This document shows positions 53,350 to 62,375 of a stretch of 64,000 nucleotides of DNA, in pieces. The translations under genes were made by a program, and so were the position numbers. The stretch is taken from assembly GCF_000745185.1 (NCBI RefSeq), contig NZ_JQNJ01000001.1:891501-955500 (forward strand). The letters are read 5' to 3'. Every line of letters begins with the position of its first letter. The first letter of the stretch is position 1. This DNA comes from Muricauda sp. MAR_2010_75. Its GTDB lineage: Bacteria; Bacteroidota; Bacteroidia; Flavobacteriales; Flavobacteriaceae. The notes below the pieces were generated by a model. It did no database searches. It was not told where the DNA came from and worked only from the letters and a program-made list of their open reading frames with translations.

Positions 53350-54288
53350 TTATTCCTCAATAATGTCTAAATCGGCAAAATCGTTCATGATACCACTGGT
53401 AAGTAAATTGGCCAACTGTTTTTTGTTGGGCCGAACTGAAAATTTTTCTTCAGTTGACTTGGAAGATTCATTTTCCAAAGTAAGCAAGCTTACTGCCGGA
53501 AGGGTATTTTTGGCCAAGTACAGGCTATTCTTATCCTTAAATATCATGTTGTTGTTATCCTGGGGGTTGGACACACTGTTCTTTTTGAACACATTTTGGA
53601 TGTTCTCCGCCAATCGCTGCCCTTCTTCACTTTTATTGTAATGATAAACAGCCACATTCATGTTGCCCGTTCCTGTAACGGTATTGGCCCGTATCATCAA
53701 AACGCGTTGGTATTTCCCGCTGTTTTGAAGATAGCGTTTGTTTATGGCATCAATAAACTTGTCCAGTCTTTGAGTTTGGGCCATCTCGGCTCCACCTTCT
53801 TCTTCAATTTCAGGATTATCATTGCCCATAATATAAACTTTTGCCCCGTGCACCATGAGTTCTGATGCCAAGTTTTGGACGGTTTCCATTACAAATCCAT
53901 TATCTTGATGGGCATCATTCTCCACGATCAAGTAATAGACCGCGTCTTTGAGTTTCTCGCTTTTTAGGGACATGCCAGCCAATTCTTTGTCAAAAATGGG
54001 CTTTTCTGTTCCGTTTTCTCCAAGTATTTGCACTCCTGTTTTCTTGAAAGAATCGGTTGCTTTAGGAATTTGGTAGGCCACTCCAATCTGCAAAAAGCTT
54101 CCATCCTTAATTTTTTCTCCATTTAGCTTGATGAACTCTTCATAGTGTTTCACAGGGTCTAGACCCTGTTTTCGAAGGAGGGAAAAAATACCATCGCCCT
54201 GTTCTGCAATGACCACATTGGGAGTGTCTTGAGCGAATAAAAATGAGCAGGCGCATACCCAAAACAAAAGGGATGGAATAAATTTCAT
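53350..54288 (-). CDS. LysM-like secreted protein with amidase_3-like fold
   Basis: 312 residues from the ATG at 54288 (signal MKFIPSLLFWVCACSFLFA); the frame continues upstream to 54363 without a signal. N-terminal LysM-like repeat (QGDGIFSLLRKQGLDPVKHY). The middle resembles the N-acetylmuramoyl-L-alanine amidase fold (VYYLIVENDAHQDNGFVMET, QRLDKFIDAINKRYLQ, AVSLLTLENES). I do not see a clear His-Glu-His zinc set, so catalysis is doubtful; it could be a peptidoglycan-binding relative. Confidence 0.65.
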   Translation of the reverse strand: MKFIPSLLFWVCACSFLFAQDTPNVVIAEQGDGIFSLLRKQGLDPVKHYEEFIKLNGEKIKDGSFLQIGVAYQIPKATDSFKKTGVQILGENGTEKPIFDKELAGMSLKSEKLKDAVYYLIVENDAHQDNGFVMETVQNLASELMVHGAKVYIMGNDNPEIEEEGGAEMAQTQRLDKFIDAINKRYLQNSGKYQRVLMIRANTVTGTGNMNVAVYHYNKSEEGQRLAENIQNVFKKNSVSNPQDNNNMIFKDKNSLYLAKNTLPAVSLLTLENESSKSTEEKFSVRPNKKQLANLLTSGIMNDFADLDIIEE

Positions 54289-54391
54289 CAGGTTCAGTTT
54301 ATAATTGGGAGGTGCATTACAAATATGGCAAAAATCACCCATACCAAAACCTGACAGGGTCAAAAAGTTTTAACAATTGGTATTGATAACC

Positions 54392-55405
54392 TTAAAGTTT
54401 TGATTTCTTAACTTGGGCATAGTGTTCCCGAATCACGGATTCTGCCGGTTTGTTTTGAGGGGTAAACCTGTTATCAGCATATCCCCCGGCCCGATCATGA
54501 TGTATGAACCATTTCCAAACAAAGCCACCGGCAAACCAATCTTCACCCCAAAACTCATCAAAAATGACTTGGGTGGCATCTGCTTGGGCCTTTAAATTGA
54601 CTTTTTCTTGGTTACGGTCTATCAACCATGGTTTTTTGCCGGTGTAATCCATGCTTCTGTACCCAAATTCAGTAAACAACATGGGCTTGTTGAGTTCTTC
54701 CGAAAGGTTTTTCAATTTAGCTTTCCACGGCTGCCATCCTTCCGTTAAGGTCTCCACAGTGGGTGTTTGCTTTTCGCACAACGGAAAATAGGCATTCACG
54801 CCAATATAATCCAACTGGTCCCAAAATGGAGTACGGGCATATTCGTCCCAATTGGCAGCATAGGTTACCTTTCCGTGGTAGACTTGCCTTACCTTCCCTA
54901 TAAGTTCAGTCCAGAATTCAGGTCTATGCTTAATAAACTCATCCCATTCCGTACCGATGCAATACACACTGCATTGGGTTTCTTCGGCCAATTTTGCATA
55001 CGTCAAAATAAATTCGGCATACGATTTTTCAAACGCCCTCCAATCTTCTTCGGATGACATGACCATATCTCCAGTAAATGAACCCCTCCGAATCCAAATT
55101 TGGGGCTTCAACATTACCTGTACGCCATTTTTGTGCAACACTTCAATGTACTGCTTGGCACCACGTGCAGTTTCTCCATACCATTGGTGATCTGTATTAA
55201 AGACAAGTTCAGGAGAATTGGCTTCCCTCATAAAACCAAAAGGCATGACCGCCGCATAGTTCGCATGAATTTTCAATACGGGGTCTACATGTACTTGGGT
55301 CACTTCTTCCCGAGACCCAACAAAACTGACACCATTGATTTTATCAAGATGCTCACTGCCACAAGAAACCAATACTAAACACCAAAAAAAGCTAACTAAT
55401 CTCAT
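54392..55405 (-). CDS. GH113-like glycoside hydrolase lipoprotein
   Basis: 337 residues. Lipoprotein signal MRLVSFFWCLVLVSC. TIM-barrel features: VMLKPQIWIRRGSFTG, VYCIGTEWDEFIKH with the putative acid/base Glu, IGVNAYFPL, and MLFTEFGYRSMDYTG with the putative nucleophile Glu. This pattern fits glycoside hydrolase 113 (beta-mannanase-like). Substrate not determined; a mannan or glycolipid is possible given the glycosyltransferase block downstream. Confidence 0.8.
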   Translation of the reverse strand: MRLVSFFWCLVLVSCGSEHLDKINGVSFVGSREEVTQVHVDPVLKIHANYAAVMPFGFMREANSPELVFNTDHQWYGETARGAKQYIEVLHKNGVQVMLKPQIWIRRGSFTGDMVMSSEEDWRAFEKSYAEFILTYAKLAEETQCSVYCIGTEWDEFIKHRPEFWTELIGKVRQVYHGKVTYAANWDEYARTPFWDQLDYIGVNAYFPLCEKQTPTVETLTEGWQPWKAKLKNLSEELNKPMLFTEFGYRSMDYTGKKPWLIDRNQEKVNLKAQADATQVIFDEFWGEDWFAGGFVWKWFIHHDRAGGYADNRFTPQNKPAESVIREHYAQVKKSKL

Positions 55406-55558
55406 ACCCTTAAATCCATATCCCTAAAAATAATTCATTAAAGTTTAACTCATTTCAAAAAATAGCATCTGTCTTAAATTATATTCTTTCTAAATTAACG
55501 GATCGGGTTAAGTTCCTTGGATTTAGTTCGACACATTAGCAACAATAGATTTGGCCGC

Positions 55559-56908
55559 ATGGAGAACATTGTCATCATTGGAAATGGAATTGCCGGGGTT
55601 ACGGCAGCTCGCCACATCCGAAAACTTTCGGACAAAAAGATTACCATCATTTCTTCGGAAACCGAATATTTCTTTTCCCGTACAGCATTGATGTATGTTT
55701 ACATGGGACACATGAAATTTGAACATACCCAACCCTATGAGAAAGGCTTTTGGAAGAAAAACCGCATTGAACTGGTCAAAGGACATGTAACCCAGGTCAT
55801 CCCGGATGAGAAAAAGCTGGTTCTTGCCAGTACAGAGTCCATCTTCTACGATAAACTGATCATAGCCACGGGATCCAAACCCAATAAATTTGGATGGCCC
55901 GGTCAAGATTTGGACGGGGTTCAAGGGCTCTATTCCAAACAAGATTTGAATATGTTGGAAGTAAATGCGCCCAACAAAAAGGTCTGCAAACGGGCCGTGA
56001 TCGTTGGTGGCGGATTGATTGGCATTGAACTGGCCGAAATGTTACGAACCCGAGACATCCCGGTTACCTTCTTGGTGCGTGAGGATAGTTTTTGGAACGG
56101 AATCCTGCCCAATGGCGAATCCCAAATGATCAATGAGCATATTTTGGAACACCATATCGATTTAAGGTTAAGCTCCTCCCTAAAAGAAATTGTTTCTGAT
56201 GAGAGGGGTAGGGTAAAATCCATCATTGTGGAGGAAACCGGGGAAGAAATTCCCTGTGATTTGGTCGGACTAACGGCCGGCGTTACGCCAAACATTGATT
56301 TCTTAAAAGATTCTGGAATTGAACTGGGCCGCGGGGTTAAGGTAAACCGATTTTTGGAAACCAACATCAAGGACATTTATGCCATTGGTGATTGTGCAGA
56401 ACAGCACGAGGCCATTGGAAACAGAAGACCTATTGAAGCCGTTTGGTACACAGGCCGTATGATGGGCGAAACCCTGGCACAGACCGTTTGTGGAAATAAA
56501 ATCCCATACAATCCGGGGCATTGGTTCAATTCTGCCAAGTTCTTGGACATTGAATACCAAACCTACGGTTGGGTGTTTCCTGAACAAAGAAAGAAAGCCG
56601 AGGAAATGCATTTTCACTGGAGACACCCCAAAGAAAAAATTTGCATCACCATTGCCTTCCATAAGGATTCGGAAGAACTTTTAGGCATCAATACCTTTGG
56701 TATCCGTCTACGACATGAAATTTTTGACCGATGGCTCACCGAGAAAAGAACCATCGCGTACGTAATGGAGCATATGGCCGATGCCAATTTCGATCCCGAA
56801 TTCTACCGGACTTATGAAAAGGACATCGTGGACCAATTCAATTCCGATTTTGGGAAAACCGTCAAATCCAAGAAGAAAAGTTTAAAGCAAATCTTCCAAA
56901 TTGCCTAA
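55559..56908 (+). CDS. FAD-dependent NAD(P)H oxidoreductase
   Basis: 449 residues from the ATG at 55559, where the FAD Rossmann motif begins almost at once (IVIIGNGIAGVTAARHIRKL). Seen: a second nucleotide-binding motif AVIVGGGLIGIELAEMLRTR for NAD(P)H, the TAGVTPN block and the AIGDCAEQHEAIG FAD-ribityl segment: the architecture of rubredoxin/nitrite reductase-like disulfide oxidoreductases without the redox disulfide. The C-terminal 120 residues are extra. It directly precedes a membrane iron-sulfur protein gene (10-base gap), its likely electron partner. Confidence 0.88.
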   Translation: MENIVIIGNGIAGVTAARHIRKLSDKKITIISSETEYFFSRTALMYVYMGHMKFEHTQPYEKGFWKKNRIELVKGHVTQVIPDEKKLVLASTESIFYDKLIIATGSKPNKFGWPGQDLDGVQGLYSKQDLNMLEVNAPNKKVCKRAVIVGGGLIGIELAEMLRTRDIPVTFLVREDSFWNGILPNGESQMINEHILEHHIDLRLSSSLKEIVSDERGRVKSIIVEETGEEIPCDLVGLTAGVTPNIDFLKDSGIELGRGVKVNRFLETNIKDIYAIGDCAEQHEAIGNRRPIEAVWYTGRMMGETLAQTVCGNKIPYNPGHWFNSAKFLDIEYQTYGWVFPEQRKKAEEMHFHWRHPKEKICITIAFHKDSEELLGINTFGIRLRHEIFDRWLTEKRTIAYVMEHMADANFDPEFYRTYEKDIVDQFNSDFGKTVKSKKKSLKQIFQIA

Positions 56909-56918
56909 TTCAACAACA

Positions 56919-58523
56919 ATGAGCACGTACGACAGAAGCATGGCCCTCACCGGGCAACCACCAAAAAGCTTGAGCACAAACCAAAAGTTTGCCACTTTCT
57001 TAGGAGTAACTGGATTAATCATCATGCTATTGGCCATTTTTAATGTTTCCTTTCCCAATAAGACATTATGGCTTTCTATCTCACTTTCGTCCGTTTTTGC
57101 GGGCATACTCTGGTTTTCGTGGAACGCCTATTCCCAAAAGCTTCCTGGTATAAAAAATGATGGAGTATGGTTTAAGTCCATATCCAGTCGTGGGTTTTGG
57201 GCTTGGATAGCTGGGATCGCCTTGACGGGATTTTACATTGTCCTGTATTTCTATCCAGAATATTTAGGATTGGTTAGTGATGGGGACAACAAAGGTATAA
57301 TTGCCCTTTTTGACCCCTTGAGCAAAGCATTGAGTGGAAATCCTGCGAGCCAATGGTTTGTATATGGAACGCTGTATACAGTGGCCATTTTGGCCTTTGG
57401 GATTAAGTTTCTTTGGAAGTATCGCCATAACCGTTATGAGCGATTACGTACAATTAGCGTCATGTTATTTCAAACCGCCTTCGCGTTCATCATTCCTGAA
57501 TTAATGGCCCGTTTGAACGGCGATAAAATTTTAAACGGTGGTAGTTTACCCTACTACGACCTTAAAAATGTTTGGCCCCTTAACTACTACAATTTTGAGA
57601 GCTACCGCATTAAAGGATTTTTGAGTTCCGGGGATATTGGGTTTGCACTGCTGATTTTTGGAATTCTCTCCATTTTTGTGATCACTCCGATCCTTACCTA
57701 TAAATATGGAAAACGATGGTATTGTTCCTGGGTCTGTGGCTGTGGCGGATTGGCCGAAACTGCCGGGGATTCCTTCCGACACTTGAGCGATAAGTCCACA
57801 TTCGCCTGGAAAGTGGAACGCTGGGTGGTGCACAGCGTTGTGGTTTTCGTCACCTTGATGACCACTGCAGTGGTGTACTCGTATTTGGGAACGGATACCA
57901 GCAAGTACTGGCTGACCAAAAGCTCATTTTTAATTGGGGTTGCGGTATTGCTGACCCTTGTTTTTGGCTGGGTGATGCTTTTTAAACGGGAACAACTTCA
58001 AAAAGATGCGCAATACGGGGCAATCGGCTATTTTGTAATTATTATGGCACTCCTTGGCATGCACTTTTTCAGTGGTGATGGAAACGTATTCCTCTTTAAA
58101 TCCGAAACGCTGCGAAAGTCTTATTCCTTTTTGATCGGAAGCATTTTCTCTGGGGTCATCGGAACAGGTTTTTATCCCATTTTTGGGAGCAGGGTCTGGT
58201 GCAGGTTCGGTTGTCCTATGGCGGCCATCCTTGGTTTTCAGCAGCGCTTGTTCTCTAGATTTCGAATTACCACCAATGGCGGTCAGTGTATTTCCTGCGG
58301 AAACTGTTCCACCTATTGCGAGATGGGCATCGATGTACGTGCCTATGCCCAAAAAGGTGAAAATATTGTCCGTGCCAGCTGTGTTGGTTGCGGTATCTGC
58401 TCCGCGGTTTGCCCAAGAGGGGTGCTGAAACTGGAGAATGGTCCGTTGGAAGGAAGAATTGACAGCAACCAAGTTTTATTGGGCAACGATGTGGACCTTA
58501 TGACATTGGTAAACCAAAAATAA
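56919..58523 (+). CDS. Polytopic membrane iron-sulfur protein (NosR/NapH-like)
   Basis: 534 residues from the ATG at 56919 (the in-frame TTG at 56901 is not needed). About six to eight membrane helices. Seen: the CSWVCGCGGLAETAGD and CRFGCPMAAILGF membrane-side Cys motifs typical of NapH/NosR/CcoG relatives, then a 2[4Fe-4S] ferredoxin-like part with CISCGNCSTYCEMG and CVGCGICSAVCPRG. A quinone-linked electron channel is likely; coupled by position to the FAD oxidoreductase. Confidence 0.88.
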   Translation: MSTYDRSMALTGQPPKSLSTNQKFATFLGVTGLIIMLLAIFNVSFPNKTLWLSISLSSVFAGILWFSWNAYSQKLPGIKNDGVWFKSISSRGFWAWIAGIALTGFYIVLYFYPEYLGLVSDGDNKGIIALFDPLSKALSGNPASQWFVYGTLYTVAILAFGIKFLWKYRHNRYERLRTISVMLFQTAFAFIIPELMARLNGDKILNGGSLPYYDLKNVWPLNYYNFESYRIKGFLSSGDIGFALLIFGILSIFVITPILTYKYGKRWYCSWVCGCGGLAETAGDSFRHLSDKSTFAWKVERWVVHSVVVFVTLMTTAVVYSYLGTDTSKYWLTKSSFLIGVAVLLTLVFGWVMLFKREQLQKDAQYGAIGYFVIIMALLGMHFFSGDGNVFLFKSETLRKSYSFLIGSIFSGVIGTGFYPIFGSRVWCRFGCPMAAILGFQQRLFSRFRITTNGGQCISCGNCSTYCEMGIDVRAYAQKGENIVRASCVGCGICSAVCPRGVLKLENGPLEGRIDSNQVLLGNDVDLMTLVNQK

Positions 58524-58580
58524 CCATTGCTCTTTGCCATCAAACTGTAAGATTAAAGGGCAAAAACGCATGGAATACCT

Positions 58581-58588
58581 TAGTTTTG
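58581..58588 (+). promoter_or_regulatory. Candidate -7 element for the glycosyltransferase block
   Basis: TAGTTTTG fits TAnnTTTG, 36 bases before the ATG at 58625. No clear -33 box, so weakly supported; it would let the three glycosyltransferase genes be read apart from the redox pair. Confidence 0.35.
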
Positions 58589-58624
58589 GCAACTTGAACA
58601 CAAAATAAATTCCAACGGCAGCCC

Positions 58625-59314
58625 ATGGCGGATATTAAGGTCATCATCCCTGCAATCAATGAAGGAGACTCCATAGGAAAAGTGGTCTCCGAAATTCCAA
58701 AGCATGTCTCCGAAATTATTGTAGTGGACAATGGTTCCACTGACAATACCATGGAAAATGCCAAAAAAGAGGGTGCCACTGTACTCACCGAAACCCGCAG
58801 GGGGTATGGGTCCGCATGCCTGTGTGGAATTAATTATATAGAGCAACAATCCAAAGAGCCAGACATAATCGTATTTATTGACGGAGATTACTCAGATTAT
58901 CCAGAGGAACTGGATAAGGTAGTCGCCCCCATTTTGGAAAGTGACATAGATTTTGTGGTTGGAGCGCGAAAAAAGTCGCTCAGGGAACCCGGTTCCATGA
59001 CTCCACAGCAGGTTTTTGGCAACAAATTGGCCACTTTTTTAATGAAAGTCCTGTTTGGAGCAAGATTTACGGATTTGGGACCTTTTAGGGCCATAAAATA
59101 TGAAAAGCTCAAAAAATTGGAGATGCAGGACCAGACTTATGGATGGACAGTGGAAATGCAGCTCAAAGTTCTGAGAAAAAACATGTCATATACCGAAATA
59201 CCAGTGCGTTATAAACGAAGAATTGGTGTTTCAAAAGTGTCAGGTACGGTAAAAGGTACTATATTTGCTGGCATAAAAATTATGGGTTGGATTTTTAAAT
59301 ACAGTTTAAAATAA
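58625..59314 (+). CDS. GT2 glycosyltransferase, dolichol-phosphate mannosyltransferase-like
   Basis: 229 residues, no membrane helices apart from a weak C-terminal one. Seen: VIIPAINEGDSIGKVVSEIP, IVVDNGSTDNTMENAKKEGA, and the DXD-like IVFIDGDYSDYPEEL, then GARKKSLREPGSMTPQQ and GVSKVSGTVKGT. DPM1-like enzymes move a sugar from a nucleotide donor to polyprenyl phosphate. Followed after one base by the cellulose-synthase-like gene. Confidence 0.9.
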   Translation: MADIKVIIPAINEGDSIGKVVSEIPKHVSEIIVVDNGSTDNTMENAKKEGATVLTETRRGYGSACLCGINYIEQQSKEPDIIVFIDGDYSDYPEELDKVVAPILESDIDFVVGARKKSLREPGSMTPQQVFGNKLATFLMKVLFGARFTDLGPFRAIKYEKLKKLEMQDQTYGWTVEMQLKVLRKNMSYTEIPVRYKRRIGVSKVSGTVKGTIFAGIKIMGWIFKYSLK

Positions 59315-59315
59315 T

Positions 59316-60800
59316 ATGGGACTCACAATTGCTATTATCATCATCGCTATTTATAGTACAGCCTTAATTTTGATCTTCTTTTACAGTCTTGCCCAATTAA
59401 ATCTGTTGATCAATTACTTGGGTTATAAAAAGCGAATTGATGAAGCTCCCAAGTTCAACCTCTTAGATCCCAAGGAAATACCGGTTATCACCATACAGCT
59501 TCCCATCTACAACGAAGAGTATGTTATGGAGCGTTTGTTGGATAACATCGCCAAAATTGAATACCCAAAAAGTAAGTTGGAAATTCAGGTTTTGGACGAC
59601 TCCACCGATGATTCCGTCATAGAGACCGCCAGACGAATTGAAGAACTCCAAAAGGACGGACTTGACATTCAACATATCCGGAGAGAGAACCGAAAAGGGT
59701 ACAAAGCTGGGGCTCTAAAAGAAGGTCTTGCCATTGCCAAAGGGGAGTTCATTGCCATTTTTGATGCCGACTTCCTTCCGGAAAGCGATTGGCTTAAAAA
59801 AACCGTTCCCTATTTTAAAGATGAGGAAATTGGTGTGGTACAGACCCGCTGGGGACACATTAACCGAGATTATTCCACACTTACCCGTATACAGGCCTTT
59901 GCCTTGGATGCCCACTTTACATTGGAGCAAGTAGGCCGAAACTCAAAAGGGCATTTCATCAACTTCAACGGTACCGCTGGTATCTGGAGAAAAGAATGTA
60001 TCCTGGATGCCGGGAACTGGGAAGGCGATACCTTGACCGAGGATTTGGATCTCAGCTATCGTGCCCAATTAAAAAACTGGAAGTTCAAATATTTGGAGGA
60101 TGTTGAAACCCCTGCCGAATTGCCTGTGGTCATCAGTGCGGCACGTTCGCAACAGTTCCGATGGAACAAGGGGGGCGCCGAAAACTTCAGAAAGACAGTC
60201 TGGAGCGTTATCACAGCCAAGAACATTCCCCTGAAGACCAAATTCCATGGGGTAATGCACTTGTTGAACAGTTCCATGTTCCTTTGTGTGTTCATTGTGG
60301 CCTTGTTGAGCATTCCCATGCTCTACATTAAAAACACCTATGGCCATTTGGGTTGGGTATTTGAAGTAACCAGCTTCTTCATCATTAGTACCATTATCTT
60401 GTTCATTTGCTATTGGTTTACCTACAAAAGTATTCAGGGAAGCAGTTTTGACAACTTTGTGGACTACATCAAACTCTTCTTCACCTTCTTTTCAGTGGCA
60501 CTCGGATTTTCCTTGCACAACACTGTGGCTGTTTTGGAGGGCCATTTGGGCAAACGAAGCGAATTTGTTCGAACCCCCAAGTTCAACATCAACAGTATCA
60601 AGGACACTTGGAAGGGCAATAAATATTTGGCAAAGAAACTTTCGCCCAACATGATTTTGGAATTTGCCTTGATGATCTACTTCCTTTTTGGAATGTACAG
60701 TGCCATCCCATTGAATGACTATGGATTGTTTCCTTTCCATTTGATGTTATTCCTAGGTTTTGGCTTTGTTTTCTTTAAATCGCTGACCTCCAAGGCTTAA
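59316..60800 (+). CDS. Membrane GT2 glycosyltransferase, cellulose synthase-like
   Basis: 494 residues. N-terminal membrane helix, then a GT2 domain with ITIQLPIYNEEYVMERLLDN, VLDDSTDDSVIETARRIEEL, FIAIFDADFLPES (DxD), TLTEDLDLSYRAQ (TED) and QQFRWNKG (QxxRW), then four membrane helices. The D,D,D,QxxRW set indicates a processive beta-glycan synthase-type enzyme; here the short C-terminal part lacks a PilZ domain. Starts one base after the preceding gene's stop. Confidence 0.92.
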   Translation: MGLTIAIIIIAIYSTALILIFFYSLAQLNLLINYLGYKKRIDEAPKFNLLDPKEIPVITIQLPIYNEEYVMERLLDNIAKIEYPKSKLEIQVLDDSTDDSVIETARRIEELQKDGLDIQHIRRENRKGYKAGALKEGLAIAKGEFIAIFDADFLPESDWLKKTVPYFKDEEIGVVQTRWGHINRDYSTLTRIQAFALDAHFTLEQVGRNSKGHFINFNGTAGIWRKECILDAGNWEGDTLTEDLDLSYRAQLKNWKFKYLEDVETPAELPVVISAARSQQFRWNKGGAENFRKTVWSVITAKNIPLKTKFHGVMHLLNSSMFLCVFIVALLSIPMLYIKNTYGHLGWVFEVTSFFIISTIILFICYWFTYKSIQGSSFDNFVDYIKLFFTFFSVALGFSLHNTVAVLEGHLGKRSEFVRTPKFNINSIKDTWKGNKYLAKKLSPNMILEFALMIYFLFGMYSAIPLNDYGLFPFHLMLFLGFGFVFFKSLTSKA

Positions 60801-60805
60801 AACAC

Positions 60806-62170
60806 ATGCTCTCTTACTGGCGCTTGCACAAATACCCGATACTCTTTGTTGTCGGAAGTATATTGTTCTATGCTAGTTTTGGGTACGATTTGGCCCGTAC
60901 CGACTTCATAAAACTGCTCACGCTTTTTGCGGGGCTGTTCTTTTTTTTGGTCAAACTCATGCAGTTTGAGAAATGGAACTTTAAGTTCCTTCTGGTGGCG
61001 GGAATTCTATTTCGACTTGTTTTTTTATTTGCCGAACCCAATCTTTCCCAAGATTTTTATCGATTTATTTGGGATGGAGAACTCATAAAAAATGGCCTCA
61101 ACCCCTATCTTCATGCACCCAACGACCTCATTGGTCAGTCCGATTTGGGAATTGCCAATGCCCAAGAGCTACACACCAAAATGGGAGCACTCCATGCCAA
61201 ACATTTCAGCAATTATCCCCCGATCAATCAAGTATTGTTCGTTTTGGGTGCTATTTTGGGCGGTGGTAGCATACTGGGGTCCATCATTGCCATGCGGTTG
61301 ACCTTGATCCTGGCGGATATAGGTGTCCTCTATTTTGGCAGGAAATTGCTCCAAAACCTTAACCAGTCCACCCATATGGTCTTTTGGTACTTCCTGAATC
61401 CTCTAGTGATTATTGAACTGACAGGAAATCTTCATTTTGAAGGTGTTATGCTGTTCTTCATGGTTTGGGCATTGTACCTCATTTCAAAAAAGAAATGGGT
61501 TCTTGCCGCACCCGTCTATTCCCTTTCCATCATGGTAAAGTTGGTGCCCCTTATTTTTTTGCCCATATTTCTCAAATATTTCCGATTTAAAAAAAGTGCA
61601 ATCTTCTACGGTCTTGTAGGATTTGGCTGCCTTGTGTTGCTCCTCCCATTATATTCTCCAGCCTTTATCGACAATTACTCAGAAACCTTAAAATTATGGT
61701 TCTCCAACTTTGAGTTCAACGCGAGTATTTACAACATCGTAAAAAAAATTGCGGTGATCCACTACGAAGCCAAGCCTTGGGAGCTAATTGAATCCTACGG
61801 GAAAATCATCACCAAAGTAATATTGGTCATTACAGTGTTGATTGCTTTTCTCCGGAAAAACAACAGCCTTGAAAGTGTGATTACCTCAATGGTCCTGGTA
61901 TTGTCCTGTTACTATTTTCTCTCCAGTACGGTTCATCCCTGGTATGTTGTTTTTCTCATGGGACTGTCCCTCTTTACAAAATATCGGTTTCCGTTGGTCT
62001 GGTCTCTGGCCATTGTGCTTAGTTATCAGGCGTATTCCAACCCAGATTATAAGGAGAATCTTTGGTTATTGGCCATTGAATATATTTTGGTCTTTGGCTT
62101 TTTCATTTATGAAATGATAGGTAGAGGTTCAAAAAAGTTATATTTCTTCAAAAAACAAGTCAATCTCTAG
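60806..62170 (+). CDS. Polytopic GT-C glycosyltransferase (mannosyltransferase-like)
   Basis: 454 residues with about ten membrane helices. Seen: an acidic motif early in the first luminal loop (LSQDFYRFIWDGELIKNGLN) typical of GT-C enzymes that take polyprenyl-phosphate sugars, and the HPWY motif (SSTVHPWYVVFLMGL). It probably uses the donor made by the DPM1-like enzyme upstream. Starts 5 bases after the preceding stop: last gene of the block. Confidence 0.85.
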   Translation: MLSYWRLHKYPILFVVGSILFYASFGYDLARTDFIKLLTLFAGLFFFLVKLMQFEKWNFKFLLVAGILFRLVFLFAEPNLSQDFYRFIWDGELIKNGLNPYLHAPNDLIGQSDLGIANAQELHTKMGALHAKHFSNYPPINQVLFVLGAILGGGSILGSIIAMRLTLILADIGVLYFGRKLLQNLNQSTHMVFWYFLNPLVIIELTGNLHFEGVMLFFMVWALYLISKKKWVLAAPVYSLSIMVKLVPLIFLPIFLKYFRFKKSAIFYGLVGFGCLVLLLPLYSPAFIDNYSETLKLWFSNFEFNASIYNIVKKIAVIHYEAKPWELIESYGKIITKVILVITVLIAFLRKNNSLESVITSMVLVLSCYYFLSSTVHPWYVVFLMGLSLFTKYRFPLVWSLAIVLSYQAYSNPDYKENLWLLAIEYILVFGFFIYEMIGRGSKKLYFFKKQVNL

Positions 62171-62204
62171 GCCAATTAGAATTAATTTGTACTTTTATCC
62201 CACA

Positions 62205-62285
62205 ATGAAAGGACAAGAATACATATTTACAACATTGAGCATTCCCGCTCCCGTACGTCCATTTTCTCCACGTCGTCGCCCGTAA
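62205..62285 (+). CDS. Candidate arginine attenuator leader peptide (26 residues)
   Basis: ATG to TAA ORF encoding MKGQEYIFTTLSIPAPVRPF followed by SPRRRP. Four of the last nine residues are Arg, three of them in a row (codons CGT CGT CGC), immediately before the stop and 90 bases before the first gene of an arginine biosynthetic pair (GNAT, argG). Regulatory codons clustered at the end of a short upstream ORF are what ribosome-stalling attenuation requires. It lies after AT-rich sequence with TACTTTTA (62190-62197), close to the -7 consensus. Confidence 0.7.
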   Translation: MKGQEYIFTTLSIPAPVRPFSPRRRP

Positions 62286-62303
62286 GGGTGCACTATTATC
62301 TAT

Positions 62304-62350
62304 GGAAATAGGTGAGTCCATTTCCGCAAAACCAACAAAACATCTTTTTT
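62304..62350 (+). promoter_or_regulatory. Candidate attenuator structure after the Arg-rich leader
   Basis: GGAAATAGG (62304-62312) can pair with CCATTTCC (62318-62325), giving an 8-pair stem with one bulged A. The same GGAAAT can alternatively pair, with one wobble, with ATTTTC inside the leader ORF (62260-62265) just before the Arg codons. Such switchable pairing fits attenuation. A T-run (62345-62350) follows 19 bases later, so it is not a standard terminator. Inference only. Confidence 0.4.
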
Positions 62351-62375
62351 AATTTTATCTGTTTAATCGCTTGCA

